Shown here: in pieces, positions 30,597-40,414 of the stretch | Layout: every line of letters begins with the position of its first letter | How positions within the stretch are numbered: position 1 is the first letter of the stretch | From: Actinoallomurus liliacearum | Lineage (GTDB): Bacteria; Actinomycetota; Actinomycetes; Streptosporangiales; Streptosporangiaceae | Direction of reading: 5' to 3' | Assembly (NCBI RefSeq): GCF_039542035.1 | Contig: NZ_BAABHJ010000026.1 | Location: 1 to 64,000 of the forward strand | Length of the DNA stretch: 64,000 nt | Made by a program: the position numbers and the translations under genes | The notes under the pieces: generated by a model | The model's input: only the letters and a program-made list of their open reading frames with translations | Databases searched by the model: none | Told to the model about the DNA's origin: nothing

Positions 30597-33539
30597 TCAG
30601 CGGAAGGAAGGGGAGGGGACGTCGGACACGGGCACGCCGCCGCGCTCGTTGTCGAGCGCGACCAGGCTCACCGGCGCGGGCGTCGCGTCGGCGCGGGCGA
30701 CGATCGCGAGGGCGAGGGTGTTGCCGCCGTGCTGCCGCAGCAGGCCGGCCGGCAGCGTGAAGTCCGTCTGCGGGCCGATGTCCCCGCCGTACTGACCGAG
30801 GTTCCAGCCGTTGAGGAAGATCTGCACGCGGTAGCCCTGTCCGACCGGCCCGCCGAAGCGGAGCGCGATCGGCACGTCCTGGCCCTTGGGCAGGTCGAGC
30901 CGGAAGGACGTGCGCTGCCACGTCACGCCGGGCGTGACCTCGGTCGCGGCGCCCGTCTTCCAGGTGCCGTCCGGGTACGCGGGCAGGTGCCAGCCCGCCC
31001 GCTCGCCGTACAGGCCGCCGCTGTTCAGCGGGCCGCGCGTCGGGTCGGTGAGGTTCTCGCCGCCCTTGGCGCCCTGGATCCGCCAGGCGATCGGGGCGTC
31101 CGAGCCGGCGACGGTGACCGCGTACAGGCCGCGCGGCTGCTTGAACCGGTTGTCGTCGGCGATCCAGTCGTCGTTGTGGCCCTGGTTCTCCACGAGGACG
31201 GACAGGACGGCCTGTTGTCCCGCCTTCACCAGGCCCGCCGGGATCGTGAAGTCGCCGCGTCCGGGATCGGGGTTGACCGGGGCGTCCGCGTCGGCCTCGA
31301 CGCCGCCCGCGGCCGAGCCGAGGTACCGGCCGTTCAGCCAGACGAGGTAGGAGCCGCGCTTGCCGGTGAAGGCGTTCAGCGACACCTTCGTCTCCGCGCC
31401 GGTGCCGGTGAACCGGCCCCGGTACCAGACGTCGCCGTAGTGGTAGCCGTAGTCGTCGGCGTACAGCACGGTCGGCGTCTTCGGCTTGAGCGGGCTCTCG
31501 GTCGTGGTCTTCGTCGCGGCCGTCCAGCCGGAGTCGTCGAAGGCGGGCTGCGTCTCGGGGGACTCCGCCTTCGACCGCCAGCCGGTGAGCGCCGGCAGGC
31601 GGACGGCCTTCGGACCGGGCAGCGTGCCGAGCAGCGACCCGCTCGCGGTCGGCCGCGTCCCGACCGGCGAGCCGTTCACGACCAGGCGGCGGGCGTCGCC
31701 GAACACCTCGATGTCCTCGGCCTTGGCCGTGTCGGCGCGGACGTACGCGGTCTGCCCGCTCACGGTGGCGGAGCGGACGAGCGACGTGCCGCGCACGAGC
31801 AGCGGGCCCGCCTGCCAGAACTTCGCGGCCTCGGCGTCGGTGCCGAGCAGGAGCAGCAGCGGACGCCGCCCGCCGCCGCTTATCAGCACCCGGGCCAGGC
31901 CGGAGTGGGTGTAGTCGAGCCGCAGGTCACCGGAGGAGGAGCCGGGAGGTACGCCGGGGTCGGTCGGTCGGGGAGAATACGACGCCTTCACCGACCCCTG
32001 CAGCACCTTCACGGTCGGCTGCGAGGAGTAGCGCAGCACGGTCGAGCCCTGCGTGCCGTCCGTGCCGTACAGCACCGCGACGTCCCGGCCGCCCGTGTAC
32101 GAATTCGTCATCAGTTCGGAGTTCGACCAGACGAGCCGCTGGCCGCCCAGGTCGTAGCCCGCGATGAGGACCTTGGCGTCGCGGCCCTTGACCCGTACGG
32201 GCACCTGGTAGCGGCCGTCCGGGGTGGTCCAGTCGAGCGTGGCCGAGTCGTCGGTGGTCGCGGTGTGATCGCTGTGCCGGACCAGTACGAACTGCGTGCG
32301 GGTGTCCGGATTGGCGCGCGCCACGGTCTCGATCGCCTTGTCCGAGGACGCCGGGGCGGTCGCCGGGTCGGTCCTGGTCAGCGGCGCGACCGAGGCCAGG
32401 AAGAGGTTCTGCCGCTTGAACTCGTCGTACTTGTCGCTCAGCAGCCGGTTCTCGGTGATCGCCGAGCCGTAGTCGTAGGAGGTGTAGACGTCGTTCGGCT
32501 GGGCCAGCCAGCCCCAGTTGGTGCCGCCGAAGCCCATGTAGTAGTTGAAGGCGGTCGCTCCGGACTCGATGAGGTTCGACTTGTAGAAGAACTTCATGTA
32601 CTTCGGGCCGGTCAGCTCCCGGCACTTGTCGAAGCCGGCGTTCTGCTGGTCGATCGACCCGCCCTGGTACTCCGCGGCGAACACGGGCGTGTCGTCGCGC
32701 AGCCGCTCGGTCAGGCCCGCGCCCCACGGACCCCAGCTCGTGTCCGCGTTGGCGCAGTCGAAGCCCTGCGGGTAGTCGTCGACACCCGGAATCTGCACCG
32801 CGCCCTGCCCGGACGCCCACGTGGAGGTCCAGGACGCCGCGTCGCAGCAGTCGTTGGTCATCGTCGGCACGTCGATGCCGTCGGCGCGCGCCTTCTTCTG
32901 GATGTCCTCCATGTACGCCGCGTCGGTCGCCTCGGCGTACTCGTTCTCGACGTTGTAGAGGATGACCGAGCCGCCGCGGGTGATCTGGTGGCGGGCGAGG
33001 ATCGGGTCGATGTGGCCGAGCCAGTCGCGGTACGCGGCCGTGTAACCGGGCGCGCTGGTGCGGGCCCGGCCCGGCACGTTCTTCAGCCAGGCGGGGAAGC
33101 CGCCGCCGGTGGTCTCGGCGTTGATGTACGGGCCCGGCCGCGCGATGACGTACAGACCGGCCTGCTGGGCGATGGTGAGCAGGCGGTCCACGTCGCGTAC
33201 GCCGGTGAAGTCGTACACCCCGGCCTTGGGGGAGTGGTAGGCCCAGTCGAAGTAGATCGAAACGGTGTTGAACCCGGCGGACCGGTACTTCTCCAGCACG
33301 TCGCGCCACAGGTCGGGGCTGGGCAGCCGGAAGTAGTGGAACTCCGCCGACCGCAGCAGCACCCGCTGCCCGTCGATCGAGACGGAGTAGTGGTCGTACG
33401 TCACCCGGTGCCTTGGCACGGCGGCGACGGCGGTGGTCGGCGGGGAGAGCGGGGACACCGCGAGGGCGAGCGTCGCGGTCACGGCGGTGAGGAGGGCGAG
33501 AAGCCTGAGTTTCAGGCGGCGGACGGGTCTGACGTTCAC
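30597..33539 (-). CDS. Secreted GH35 beta-galactosidase
   Basis: 980 residues with a Sec signal peptide (about 1-40). The GH35 barrel has acid/base Glu200 (YNVENEYA) and nucleophile Glu290 (FAAEYQGG), followed by beta-sandwich domains that end in PSPSFR. It is closely related to the GH35 enzyme at 11654 but lacks the approximately 130-residue inserted module of that protein. It sits between GH3 and GH29 in the carbohydrate locus, so its likely task is removing beta-galactosyl caps from imported or external oligosaccharides, as in galactosylated xyloglucan. No LacI operator was seen directly upstream; the gap to the GH3 gene holds a terminator. Confidence 0.92.
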   Translation of the reverse strand: MNVRPVRRLKLRLLALLTAVTATLALAVSPLSPPTTAVAAVPRHRVTYDHYSVSIDGQRVLLRSAEFHYFRLPSPDLWRDVLEKYRSAGFNTVSIYFDWAYHSPKAGVYDFTGVRDVDRLLTIAQQAGLYVIARPGPYINAETTGGGFPAWLKNVPGRARTSAPGYTAAYRDWLGHIDPILARHQITRGGSVILYNVENEYAEATDAAYMEDIQKKARADGIDVPTMTNDCCDAASWTSTWASGQGAVQIPGVDDYPQGFDCANADTSWGPWGAGLTERLRDDTPVFAAEYQGGSIDQQNAGFDKCRELTGPKYMKFFYKSNLIESGATAFNYYMGFGGTNWGWLAQPNDVYTSYDYGSAITENRLLSDKYDEFKRQNLFLASVAPLTRTDPATAPASSDKAIETVARANPDTRTQFVLVRHSDHTATTDDSATLDWTTPDGRYQVPVRVKGRDAKVLIAGYDLGGQRLVWSNSELMTNSYTGGRDVAVLYGTDGTQGSTVLRYSSQPTVKVLQGSVKASYSPRPTDPGVPPGSSSGDLRLDYTHSGLARVLISGGGRRPLLLLLGTDAEAAKFWQAGPLLVRGTSLVRSATVSGQTAYVRADTAKAEDIEVFGDARRLVVNGSPVGTRPTASGSLLGTLPGPKAVRLPALTGWRSKAESPETQPAFDDSGWTAATKTTTESPLKPKTPTVLYADDYGYHYGDVWYRGRFTGTGAETKVSLNAFTGKRGSYLVWLNGRYLGSAAGGVEADADAPVNPDPGRGDFTIPAGLVKAGQQAVLSVLVENQGHNDDWIADDNRFKQPRGLYAVTVAGSDAPIAWRIQGAKGGENLTDPTRGPLNSGGLYGERAGWHLPAYPDGTWKTGAATEVTPGVTWQRTSFRLDLPKGQDVPIALRFGGPVGQGYRVQIFLNGWNLGQYGGDIGPQTDFTLPAGLLRQHGGNTLALAIVARADATPAPVSLVALDNERGGVPVSDVPSPSFR

Positions 33540-33676
33540 GAGCCGGGCCTCCGATGGCGGTCGTGGAGTCGGAACGGTCGGATCCCCCGATGGATCCGGG
33601 GACGTCGGTCCCCGGGCGGTTCGGGGCGCCCCGCCCTCGCGTCCTGGGGCATGGACGGGGCGCCCCTGCTCGTAGG

Positions 33677-33706
33677 CGGCCGCCGCCCGGTGGAGGGCGG
33701 CGGCCG
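33677..33706 (-). terminator. Terminator after GH3 gene
   Basis: Perfect 12-bp stem CGGCCGCCGCCC/GGGCGGCGGCCG with a 6-nt loop, 7 nt beyond the stop of the GH3 gene. Confidence 0.8.
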
Positions 33707-33712
33707 GTCCCG

Positions 33713-36709
33713 CTACTTCAGCGAGAAGGTGCTGACCCGCAGGTCACCGTGGAACACCAGGTAGACGTCGTGGCGGCCCTTCGCGCCCTGCAGTGCGGCG
33801 GTCGTGGTCGCGTACTTGTAGACGTCACCGGTGCTCGAGACCGTCGCCGTGCCCGCGAGCGGGCCGGTCGGCGAGTCGAGGCGGATCTCGATCGAGCCGT
33901 CGCCCGCGCTCGCCTTGGCGGCCGAGGCGGTGAAGGTCGCCGCGCCGGAGCCGAGCGACGCGTCGGCGAACTTGACCCAGTTCCCGTCGGTCGCGCCGAC
34001 CGCGTCACCGCGCACCTTGGTCTCGTCGCCGAGGTGGACGCCCTGGTAGTCGTCGAAGTCCACCGCGCGGGTCGGGGTGGCGAGGTTCCGCGCCGGGATG
34101 GTCTCGCCGTGCACCTGCAGCGCGCCGCGCTGCCGGATGTCGGCCGAGGACGCGCCCACGAGCACGTCGTAGGCGCCGGACTCCACGACGTCCTTGTCCC
34201 GGGTGACGTCCCAGTGCGCCAGGTCGGACACCTTGAACGTCAGGTGCACGGTCTTGGTCTGACCGGCCGCCAGGTGCACCCGCTGGAACGCGCGGAGCTG
34301 CTTGACCGGCTGCTTGTCGCGCGAGGTCCGCTGGTGCGTGTAGAGCTGGACGACCTCGTCACCGGCGCGCTTGCCGGTGTTGGTCACGTGGACGGTCGCG
34401 GTGACCTTGCCGCTCGACTGGCTGACGTGCAGCCGGTCGTATTCGAAGGTCGTGTACGACAGGCCGTAGCCGAACGGGTAGAGCGTCCGACCCTGGTAGT
34501 AGAGGTACGTGCGGTTCGACTTGATGATGTCGTAGTCGAGGATGTCGGGCAGGTCGCCGTCCGAGCGGTACCAGGTCTGGGTGAGCCGTCCGGCCGGGTC
34601 GCTGTCGCCGAACAGCGTGTCGGCGAGGGCGTGCCCGGTCTCCGCGCCGGCGTGCGTCGTCCACAGGATCGCCGGGACGTTCTGCTGCTCCCAGTTGAGC
34701 GTGGTCGGGTAGCTGTTCTCCACCACCACGATCGTGTTCGGGTTGGCCGCCCGCACCGCCTTGATCAGGTTCTCCTGGCTCTCGGCGAGGGCCATCGTCG
34801 TACGGTCGTGAGCCTCGCGGCCGTTGATGAACGGCATGCTGCCGACCACCACGACCGCCGCGTCCGCGCCCTTGGCGGCCTTGACCGCCTCGTCCGCGCC
34901 GCTGCTGATCACGTCCTTGCCGAAGTGGGACGCACCGGACTTGGTGGTGAGCGTGAGCGTGCCGTCGGAGCCGGCCTTGAGGTACTTGTTGTCGCCGTAC
35001 CAGGACTCGTCGGTCTCGTAGCCGGCGTACCGCAGCAGGTAGCTGCCGTCGCTCTGCTGCTCCAGCGAGAACATCTGCTGCACGAACCAGCCGTTCGGCT
35101 GGTCCTGGTCGTTGACGACCGTGTCGCCCCAGTTGTACCGGCCGGCGTACTTGCCGTTGGCGACGCTGCGCAGGGTCAGCTTGCCCTGGCCCCAGTCGAA
35201 CGCGTCGAACTGGGCGGTGGTGTCGGCGCTGGTGGCGCTCTCCTTCAGCGCCGCCCCGGACGCCCCGGTCCCGGCGGTGATGTACTTGCCGGTCTTGACG
35301 TCCTTGAGGGCGATCCGGTCGGCGCCCTCGCTGTCGGACACGGTGCCGCCGCTGCCGAGCTTCTCCTTGAGGCCGTCCAGCGGGGTCACCTTGTACGGCA
35401 GGGAGCCGGAGTACCAGTCGGTGTAGAGGGTCTTCTCCAGCGGGCCGACCACCGCGAGCTTCTTGGTCTTCGCGGCATTCAGGGGGAGGGCGTTGCCGGA
35501 GTTCTTCAGCAGCACGGCCGCCTGGTCGGCGGTCTGCCGGGCCAGCGCCTGGTTGGCCGCGCTGTTGATGACCGACTTGTCGATCTTGGCGTACGGGCCG
35601 CCGTCCGGGTCGAAGTCGCCGAGCCGGACCCGCAGGCTCAGGATGTGCGAGACCGCGGTGTCGAGGTCGGACTGCTTCAGCAGGCCCTGGTCCAGCGCCG
35701 ACTTCACCGCGGCGGTGGTGGGCCCGCCGTTGGTGTCGTCGACCGTGAAGCTGTCCAGACCGGCCTTGATCAGCGCGGCGTCCGCCTCGGGCTGGGTGGC
35801 GTAGTAGTGCTCGCTGCCGGTCAGGTTGTTCGGCGCGCCGGCGTCGGTGACGTTCAGCAGATCACGCTTGGTCCACGAGCGGACGACGTCGTTCAGGTCG
35901 GGGCTGACGGTGTTGGGCCGCCCGTTGACCAGGTTGTACGACGCCATCACGCCGGTCGCCGCGTCGGCGGAGATCGCCGGCGAGAACGCCTTCTCGTCGT
36001 ACTCCTTCTTCACGCGCGGCCGCAGGTCCGACGAGGTGGTGTCGCGGTTCACCTCGTTGTTGTTGGCCAGGTAGTGCTTGAGGACGGGCGCGGCCTTGAG
36101 GTGGTCCTTGTCGGGTCCCTCGATGCCGGAGCCGTACGCCGTGGAGATGGCGCCGGTGAGGTACGGGTCCTCGGAGTAGCCCTCCTCGTTGCGGCCCCAG
36201 CGCGGGTCGCGCAGCAGGTTGACGACCGGTGCCCAGAGCTGCAGGCCCCACACGTCCGGGTTCTCGGAGTTGAAGCCGCGCGCCTCGGTGCCGACGGCCG
36301 ATCCGACCTTCTGGATCAGCGCCGGGTTCCAGGTGGAGGCCAGGCCGACGGCCTGCGGGAAGACGGTGCCGTTCGCGGTGACGACGGCGCCGTTGTTGTG
36401 GATGTCGGTGGACCAGGCGACGCCGTGCAGCCCCTCGGTGCCGGTCTTGAACGCCTTGATCCCGAGCCGGGGGATGGCCGGCTCGTACTGGTGGAGGAGG
36501 GAGATCTTCTCGTCGACGGTCAGCCGCTTGAGCAGGTCGCCCACACGGGTCTTGAGGGGGAGGCGGGGATTCTGGAAGGGGTACGTGGTCTTGGCGTGGG
36601 CCGGACCGCTCAGCCCGAGCGTGGCCAGTACGGCCACGCCGAGCGTCGCGGCGACCACGGGAGGTCGGCCGGGGTTGGTTGGTCGGGGAAAACGGGGTTT
36701 CATTCTCAC
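33713..36709 (-). CDS. Secreted GH3 beta-glycosidase with inserted fascin-like and C-terminal CBM6-like domains
   Basis: 998 residues from a GTG at 36709 (AGGAGG upstream; ATG 36703 is an alternative). A signal peptide (ending AHAKTT) leads to the GH3 barrel (LRDPRWGRNEEGYSEDPYL; nucleophile near Asp289 in LLNVTDAG). The second domain is split by a beta-trefoil-like insert of about 140 residues (roughly 463-600, with TGKYITAG repeats as in fascin-like modules). Fn3-like and CBM6-like domains end the protein. It probably acts as a beta-glucosidase or beta-xylosidase on backbone or side chains outside the cell. A LacI-type palindrome lies 21 bp upstream, inside the end of the GH1 gene. Confidence 0.9.
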   Translation of the reverse strand: MRMKPRFPRPTNPGRPPVVAATLGVAVLATLGLSGPAHAKTTYPFQNPRLPLKTRVGDLLKRLTVDEKISLLHQYEPAIPRLGIKAFKTGTEGLHGVAWSTDIHNNGAVVTANGTVFPQAVGLASTWNPALIQKVGSAVGTEARGFNSENPDVWGLQLWAPVVNLLRDPRWGRNEEGYSEDPYLTGAISTAYGSGIEGPDKDHLKAAPVLKHYLANNNEVNRDTTSSDLRPRVKKEYDEKAFSPAISADAATGVMASYNLVNGRPNTVSPDLNDVVRSWTKRDLLNVTDAGAPNNLTGSEHYYATQPEADAALIKAGLDSFTVDDTNGGPTTAAVKSALDQGLLKQSDLDTAVSHILSLRVRLGDFDPDGGPYAKIDKSVINSAANQALARQTADQAAVLLKNSGNALPLNAAKTKKLAVVGPLEKTLYTDWYSGSLPYKVTPLDGLKEKLGSGGTVSDSEGADRIALKDVKTGKYITAGTGASGAALKESATSADTTAQFDAFDWGQGKLTLRSVANGKYAGRYNWGDTVVNDQDQPNGWFVQQMFSLEQQSDGSYLLRYAGYETDESWYGDNKYLKAGSDGTLTLTTKSGASHFGKDVISSGADEAVKAAKGADAAVVVVGSMPFINGREAHDRTTMALAESQENLIKAVRAANPNTIVVVENSYPTTLNWEQQNVPAILWTTHAGAETGHALADTLFGDSDPAGRLTQTWYRSDGDLPDILDYDIIKSNRTYLYYQGRTLYPFGYGLSYTTFEYDRLHVSQSSGKVTATVHVTNTGKRAGDEVVQLYTHQRTSRDKQPVKQLRAFQRVHLAAGQTKTVHLTFKVSDLAHWDVTRDKDVVESGAYDVLVGASSADIRQRGALQVHGETIPARNLATPTRAVDFDDYQGVHLGDETKVRGDAVGATDGNWVKFADASLGSGAATFTASAAKASAGDGSIEIRLDSPTGPLAGTATVSSTGDVYKYATTTAALQGAKGRHDVYLVFHGDLRVSTFSLK

Positions 36710-36722
36710 TTGCTACGACCTC

Positions 36723-38093
36723 CTAGTCAGTCGAAGCGCTTCGACGTTTAGCCCCCGAAAACCGTGGTCCCTGTGGGAATCGCGCGACGATGTCCTGGTA
36801 CCAGTGCGCACTGTCCTTCCAGGTGCGCTTCTGAGTCGCGTAGTCCACGTGGACGATGCCGAACCGCTTCGAGTAGCCGTACGCCCACTCGAAGTTGTCC
36901 AGCAGTGACCAGACGAAGTAGCCGCGCACGTCCGCCCCGGCCTCGCGCGCCCGCTCGACCGCCGTGAGGTGGTCGCGCAGGTACTCGATCCGGCGCTGGT
37001 CGCGAACCCGGCCGTCCGGGTCGACGCGGTCGTCGAACGCCGCGCCGTTCTCCGTGACGACGAGCGGCAGGCCCGGGTAGTCGCGGTGCAGGCGCAGCAG
37101 CAGCTCGGTCAGGCCGGTCGCGTCGATCGGCCAGCCCATCTCCGTGTACGGGCCCGGCTGCGGAAGGAAGTCGATGTCGTCGCAGCCCACCCAGGGCGAC
37201 GCCGTCCCGTCCCCGTGCCCGTCCGCGGTGGCGCGCGGCGACACGCCGTCCCAGCGCCGGACGAGCGTCGGGGCGTAGTAGTTCACCCCGAGCAGCTCCA
37301 GCGGCGCCTTGCAGGTCGCCTCGTCGCCGTCCCGTACGAACGACCAGTCGGTGAGGCCCCGGGTGTCCTCGAGCAGGTCGGCGGGGTAGGCGCCGTCGAG
37401 CATGGGCCCGAGGAAGACCCGGTTGGCGACCGCGTCGACCTGGCGGACCGCGTCGGCGTCCTCTCCTCGTACCTGGTGCAGGTTGAGGGTGACCGACACC
37501 GGGCCGGGCAGCGCCTGCGCGGCCAGGCCGTGCGCGAGGTTGAGGTGGTGGGCGGCGGTGAGCGCGGCGACCGGGTCGGTCCGGCCGGGAGCGTGCACGC
37601 CCGAGCCGTAACCGAGGAACGCCGAGCACCACGGCTCGTTCAGCGTCGTCCACAGGTGCACCCGGTCGCCGAGCGCCGCGCCGATCCGCTCGGCGTACTC
37701 GGCGAACCGGTAGGCGGTGTCGCGCGCCGTCCACCCGCCGGCGTCCTCCAGCTCCTGCGGCAGGTCCCAGTGGTAGAGGGTCGCGACCGGCTTGATGTCG
37801 TACTCGAGCAGCGCGTCGACGAGCCGGGAGTAGAAGTCGATCCCGCGCTGGTCGGCCACGCGCGGCCAGGCGATGGAGAAGCGGTACACCCCCAGGCCCA
37901 GCTCCCGCATGAGCTCGACGTCCTCCGGCCACCGGTGGTAGTGGTCGGCGGCCACGTCGCCGGTGTCGCCGTTCAGCACCAGGCCGGGCGTGTGGCTGTA
38001 GGTGTCCCAGATGGACGGCACCCGGCCGTCCTCATTGGCCGCACCCTCGATCTGGTACGCGGCGGTCGCTGCTCCCCACAGAAAATCGGTCAT
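36723..38093 (-). CDS. Intracellular GH1 beta-glucosidase
   Basis: 456 residues from ATG 38093 with no signal peptide, so cytoplasmic. The acid/base is in TLNEPWC (Glu153) and the nucleophile in VVTENGA (Glu348); FLWGAATAAYQIEGA is the standard GH1 N-terminus. Its start overlaps the GH31 stop by 4 nt (ATGA), showing translational coupling. It should remove beta-glucose from the non-reducing end of imported oligosaccharides once alpha-xylose has been stripped. The last codons (RRSASTD) overlay the 14-bp operator palindrome that serves the next gene. Confidence 0.93.
   Translation of the reverse strand: MTDFLWGAATAAYQIEGAANEDGRVPSIWDTYSHTPGLVLNGDTGDVAADHYHRWPEDVELMRELGLGVYRFSIAWPRVADQRGIDFYSRLVDALLEYDIKPVATLYHWDLPQELEDAGGWTARDTAYRFAEYAERIGAALGDRVHLWTTLNEPWCSAFLGYGSGVHAPGRTDPVAALTAAHHLNLAHGLAAQALPGPVSVTLNLHQVRGEDADAVRQVDAVANRVFLGPMLDGAYPADLLEDTRGLTDWSFVRDGDEATCKAPLELLGVNYYAPTLVRRWDGVSPRATADGHGDGTASPWVGCDDIDFLPQPGPYTEMGWPIDATGLTELLLRLHRDYPGLPLVVTENGAAFDDRVDPDGRVRDQRRIEYLRDHLTAVERAREAGADVRGYFVWSLLDNFEWAYGYSKRFGIVHVDYATQKRTWKDSAHWYQDIVARFPQGPRFSGAKRRSASTD
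36731..36744 (-). promoter_or_regulatory. LacI operator TCGAAGCGCTTCGA (GH3 promoter)
   Basis: Perfect 14-bp palindrome identical to those at 43654 and 44701. It lies inside the final codons of the GH1 gene and 21 bp upstream of the GH3 start, so the GH3 gene probably has its own regulated promoter embedded in coding DNA. Confidence 0.85.
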
Positions 38094-40402
38094 GAGATAC
38101 CTCGGATCGTGACGGTCTGGCCGGCGGCCTCGACGAGGAGGCCGTGATCGTGCTGGACGATCGTGCCACCCTCCACGTCGCCGGACCGCACGCCGACGAG
38201 CAGCACCCGCCAGTTCTCGGCGTTCGCCGCGGTCACCGTGACCACGTCGCCGTCGCGCGCCGTCGTGAACGTCGCCGCCACCTCGCCCGAGACGTCCGGG
38301 ACCTCGGTGGTGACCCGCGCGCCGTCGGCCAGGGCGTACGCGTGCAGCGTGACGCCGTCGGCGTAGTCGTAGTCGGGGCGGTCCTCGACCGCGCCCATCG
38401 GGATCACCGAGCCCGGCCGGGCCAGCAGCGGGACGGACAGGAAGTCGTGCCGCTCGCGCACCCAGCGCCCGCCGGTCACCGGCTCGCCGGTAAGCACGTG
38501 CGTCCAGGTGCCCTCGGGCACGTAGTACGCGGTCTCGCCGTCGGCCGAGAAGACCGGCGCGACCAGCAGGTCGCCGCCGAGCATGTACTGCCGGTCGAGG
38601 TGGCTGACGGCCGGATCGTCGGGGAACTCCACGACCATCGAGCGCATCATCGGGATGCCCTCGCCGTACGTCTCGCGCGCCGCGCCCAGGATGTACGGCA
38701 TCAGCCGCGCCTTCAGCCTCGTGAAGAGGCGCAGGACGTCGACGGCCTCCTCGTCGAACAGCCACGGCACCCGGTAGGAGTGGCTGCCGTGCAGCCGGCT
38801 GTGCGAGGACAGCAGGCCGAACGCGATCCACCGCTTGAACAGCGCCGGGTCGGGCGTGCCCTCGAAGCCGCCGATGTCATGGCTCCAGTAGCCGAACCCC
38901 GACATGCTCAGCGACAGCCCGCCGCGCAGGTCCTCGGCCATCGCCTCGAACGTCGACTCGCAGTCGCCGCCCCAGTGCACCGGGAACGCCTGCGTCCCCG
39001 CCGTGGCGGACCGGGCGAACACCACGGCCTCGCCCTCGCCCCGGCGCTTGCGCAGCAGCTCGAAGACGGTCTCGTTGTACAGGTACGTGTAGTAGTTGTG
39101 CATCCGCTCCGGGTCGGAGCCGTCGAAGTAGACGACGTCCGTGGGGATGCGCTCGCCGAAGTCGGTCTTGAAGCAGTCCACGCCCATGTCGAGCAGCGCG
39201 TCCAGCTTCGCGGCGTACCACTCGCGGGCCTCGGGGTTGGTGAAGTCCACCAGGCCCATGCCGGGCTGCCACTTGTCCCACTGCCAGACGTCGCCGTTCG
39301 GCTTCTTGACCAGGAAGCCGCGCGCCTTCCCCTCCTCGAACAGCTTCGAGCGCTGCGCGATGTACGGGTTGATCCACAGGCAGATCTTCAGGCCGCGCGC
39401 CTTGAGGCGGCGCAGCATGCCCTCCGGGTCGGGGAACGTGCGGGGGTCCCACTCGAAGTCGCACCAGTGGAACTCGCGCATCCAGAAGCAGTCGAAGTGG
39501 AACACCGACAGCGGGAGGTCCCGCTCCGCCATGCCGTCGATGAAGCTCGACACCGTCTCCTCGTCGTAGGAGGTGGTGAACGAGGTGGACAGCCACAGGC
39601 CGTACGACCAGGCGGGCACCCGGGTCGGGCGGCCGGTCAGCGCGGTGTACTTGCGCAGGACGTCCTTCGGGGTCGGGCCGTAGATGACGAAGTAGCGCAG
39701 CGACTGGCCCTCGACGCTGAACTGCGCGCGGGTGACGACCTCGGAGGCCACCTCGTACGACACGTGCCCGGGGTGGTCGACGAAGACGCCGTAGCCCGCG
39801 TCGGTCAGGTAGAACGGGACGTTCTTGTACGCCTGCTCGCTGGCGGTGCCGCCGTCGGCGTTCCAGACGTCGACGGTCTGGCCGTTCTTCACCAGCGGGC
39901 CGAACCGCTCGCCGAGGCCGTACACGTGGTGGCCGACGCCGAGGTCGAGCTGCTCGCGGATGTAGTGCTTCCCGTCGCCGGTCTCCACCATGGCGGTGGT
40001 CTTGGCGCCGCCGCCGGTGATGACCCGGCCGCCGGCGGAGAAGTCGACGCGCCACGGACCCTGCCGGGCGACCCGTACGGACAGCGCGCCCGAGGTCAGG
40101 ACGGCGGCCTCGTCGTCCACGGTGACCTCGACGCCGACCTGCTCCTTGTTCAGCCGGAACCGCGGGTCGCGGGGGACCTCGCCGTCGAAGTGGGTGACCG
40201 TCACCCCGATGACGTCCGGCATGGGAGAGGTGTAGGTCAGGGTGAGCTGCGGGCCCTTGAGCAGGTCGCCCCGGTGCCGGATGTGCTGGGTCGGCGCGTA
40301 GACGCTGAGCGAGTCGGGCGCGGCCTGCACGTCGAGTACTTCGACGGGGTACGAGGCCTGCACGCCGTCCTGCAGCATCCAGTAGCCGTTGGTGAATCTC
40401 AA
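38090..40402 (-). CDS. GH31 alpha-xylosidase (YicI-like)
   Basis: 770 residues from a TTG at 40402 (AGAAGG upstream), without a signal peptide. It matches the YicI type closely: nucleophile in DCFKTDFGERIPTDVVYFDG (Asp414), acid/base in HWGGDCESTFEAMAE (Asp480), and the substrate-pocket motif SHDIGGFEG. The length is that of YicI (772 residues). This group releases alpha-xylose from isoprimeverose and xyloglucan oligosaccharides. It follows the permease gene by 12 nt and overlaps GH1 by 4 nt, so transport and intracellular cleavage are encoded together. This enzyme is the strongest pointer to xyloglucan as substrate. Confidence 0.95.
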   Translation of the reverse strand: MRFTNGYWMLQDGVQASYPVEVLDVQAAPDSLSVYAPTQHIRHRGDLLKGPQLTLTYTSPMPDVIGVTVTHFDGEVPRDPRFRLNKEQVGVEVTVDDEAAVLTSGALSVRVARQGPWRVDFSAGGRVITGGGAKTTAMVETGDGKHYIREQLDLGVGHHVYGLGERFGPLVKNGQTVDVWNADGGTASEQAYKNVPFYLTDAGYGVFVDHPGHVSYEVASEVVTRAQFSVEGQSLRYFVIYGPTPKDVLRKYTALTGRPTRVPAWSYGLWLSTSFTTSYDEETVSSFIDGMAERDLPLSVFHFDCFWMREFHWCDFEWDPRTFPDPEGMLRRLKARGLKICLWINPYIAQRSKLFEEGKARGFLVKKPNGDVWQWDKWQPGMGLVDFTNPEAREWYAAKLDALLDMGVDCFKTDFGERIPTDVVYFDGSDPERMHNYYTYLYNETVFELLRKRRGEGEAVVFARSATAGTQAFPVHWGGDCESTFEAMAEDLRGGLSLSMSGFGYWSHDIGGFEGTPDPALFKRWIAFGLLSSHSRLHGSHSYRVPWLFDEEAVDVLRLFTRLKARLMPYILGAARETYGEGIPMMRSMVVEFPDDPAVSHLDRQYMLGGDLLVAPVFSADGETAYYVPEGTWTHVLTGEPVTGGRWVRERHDFLSVPLLARPGSVIPMGAVEDRPDYDYADGVTLHAYALADGARVTTEVPDVSGEVAATFTTARDGDVVTVTAANAENWRVLLVGVRSGDVEGGTIVQHDHGLLVEAAGQTVTIRGIS

Positions 40403-40414
40403 AGGTGGTCCTTC

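Noticed and set aside
30729..33764. Very long plus-strand frames opposite the GH35 and GH3 genes (also 33554-36751 and 38144-41398)
   Set aside because: Each is antisense to an enzyme with complete catalytic motifs, has no recognisable domain, and starts without a ribosome binding site.
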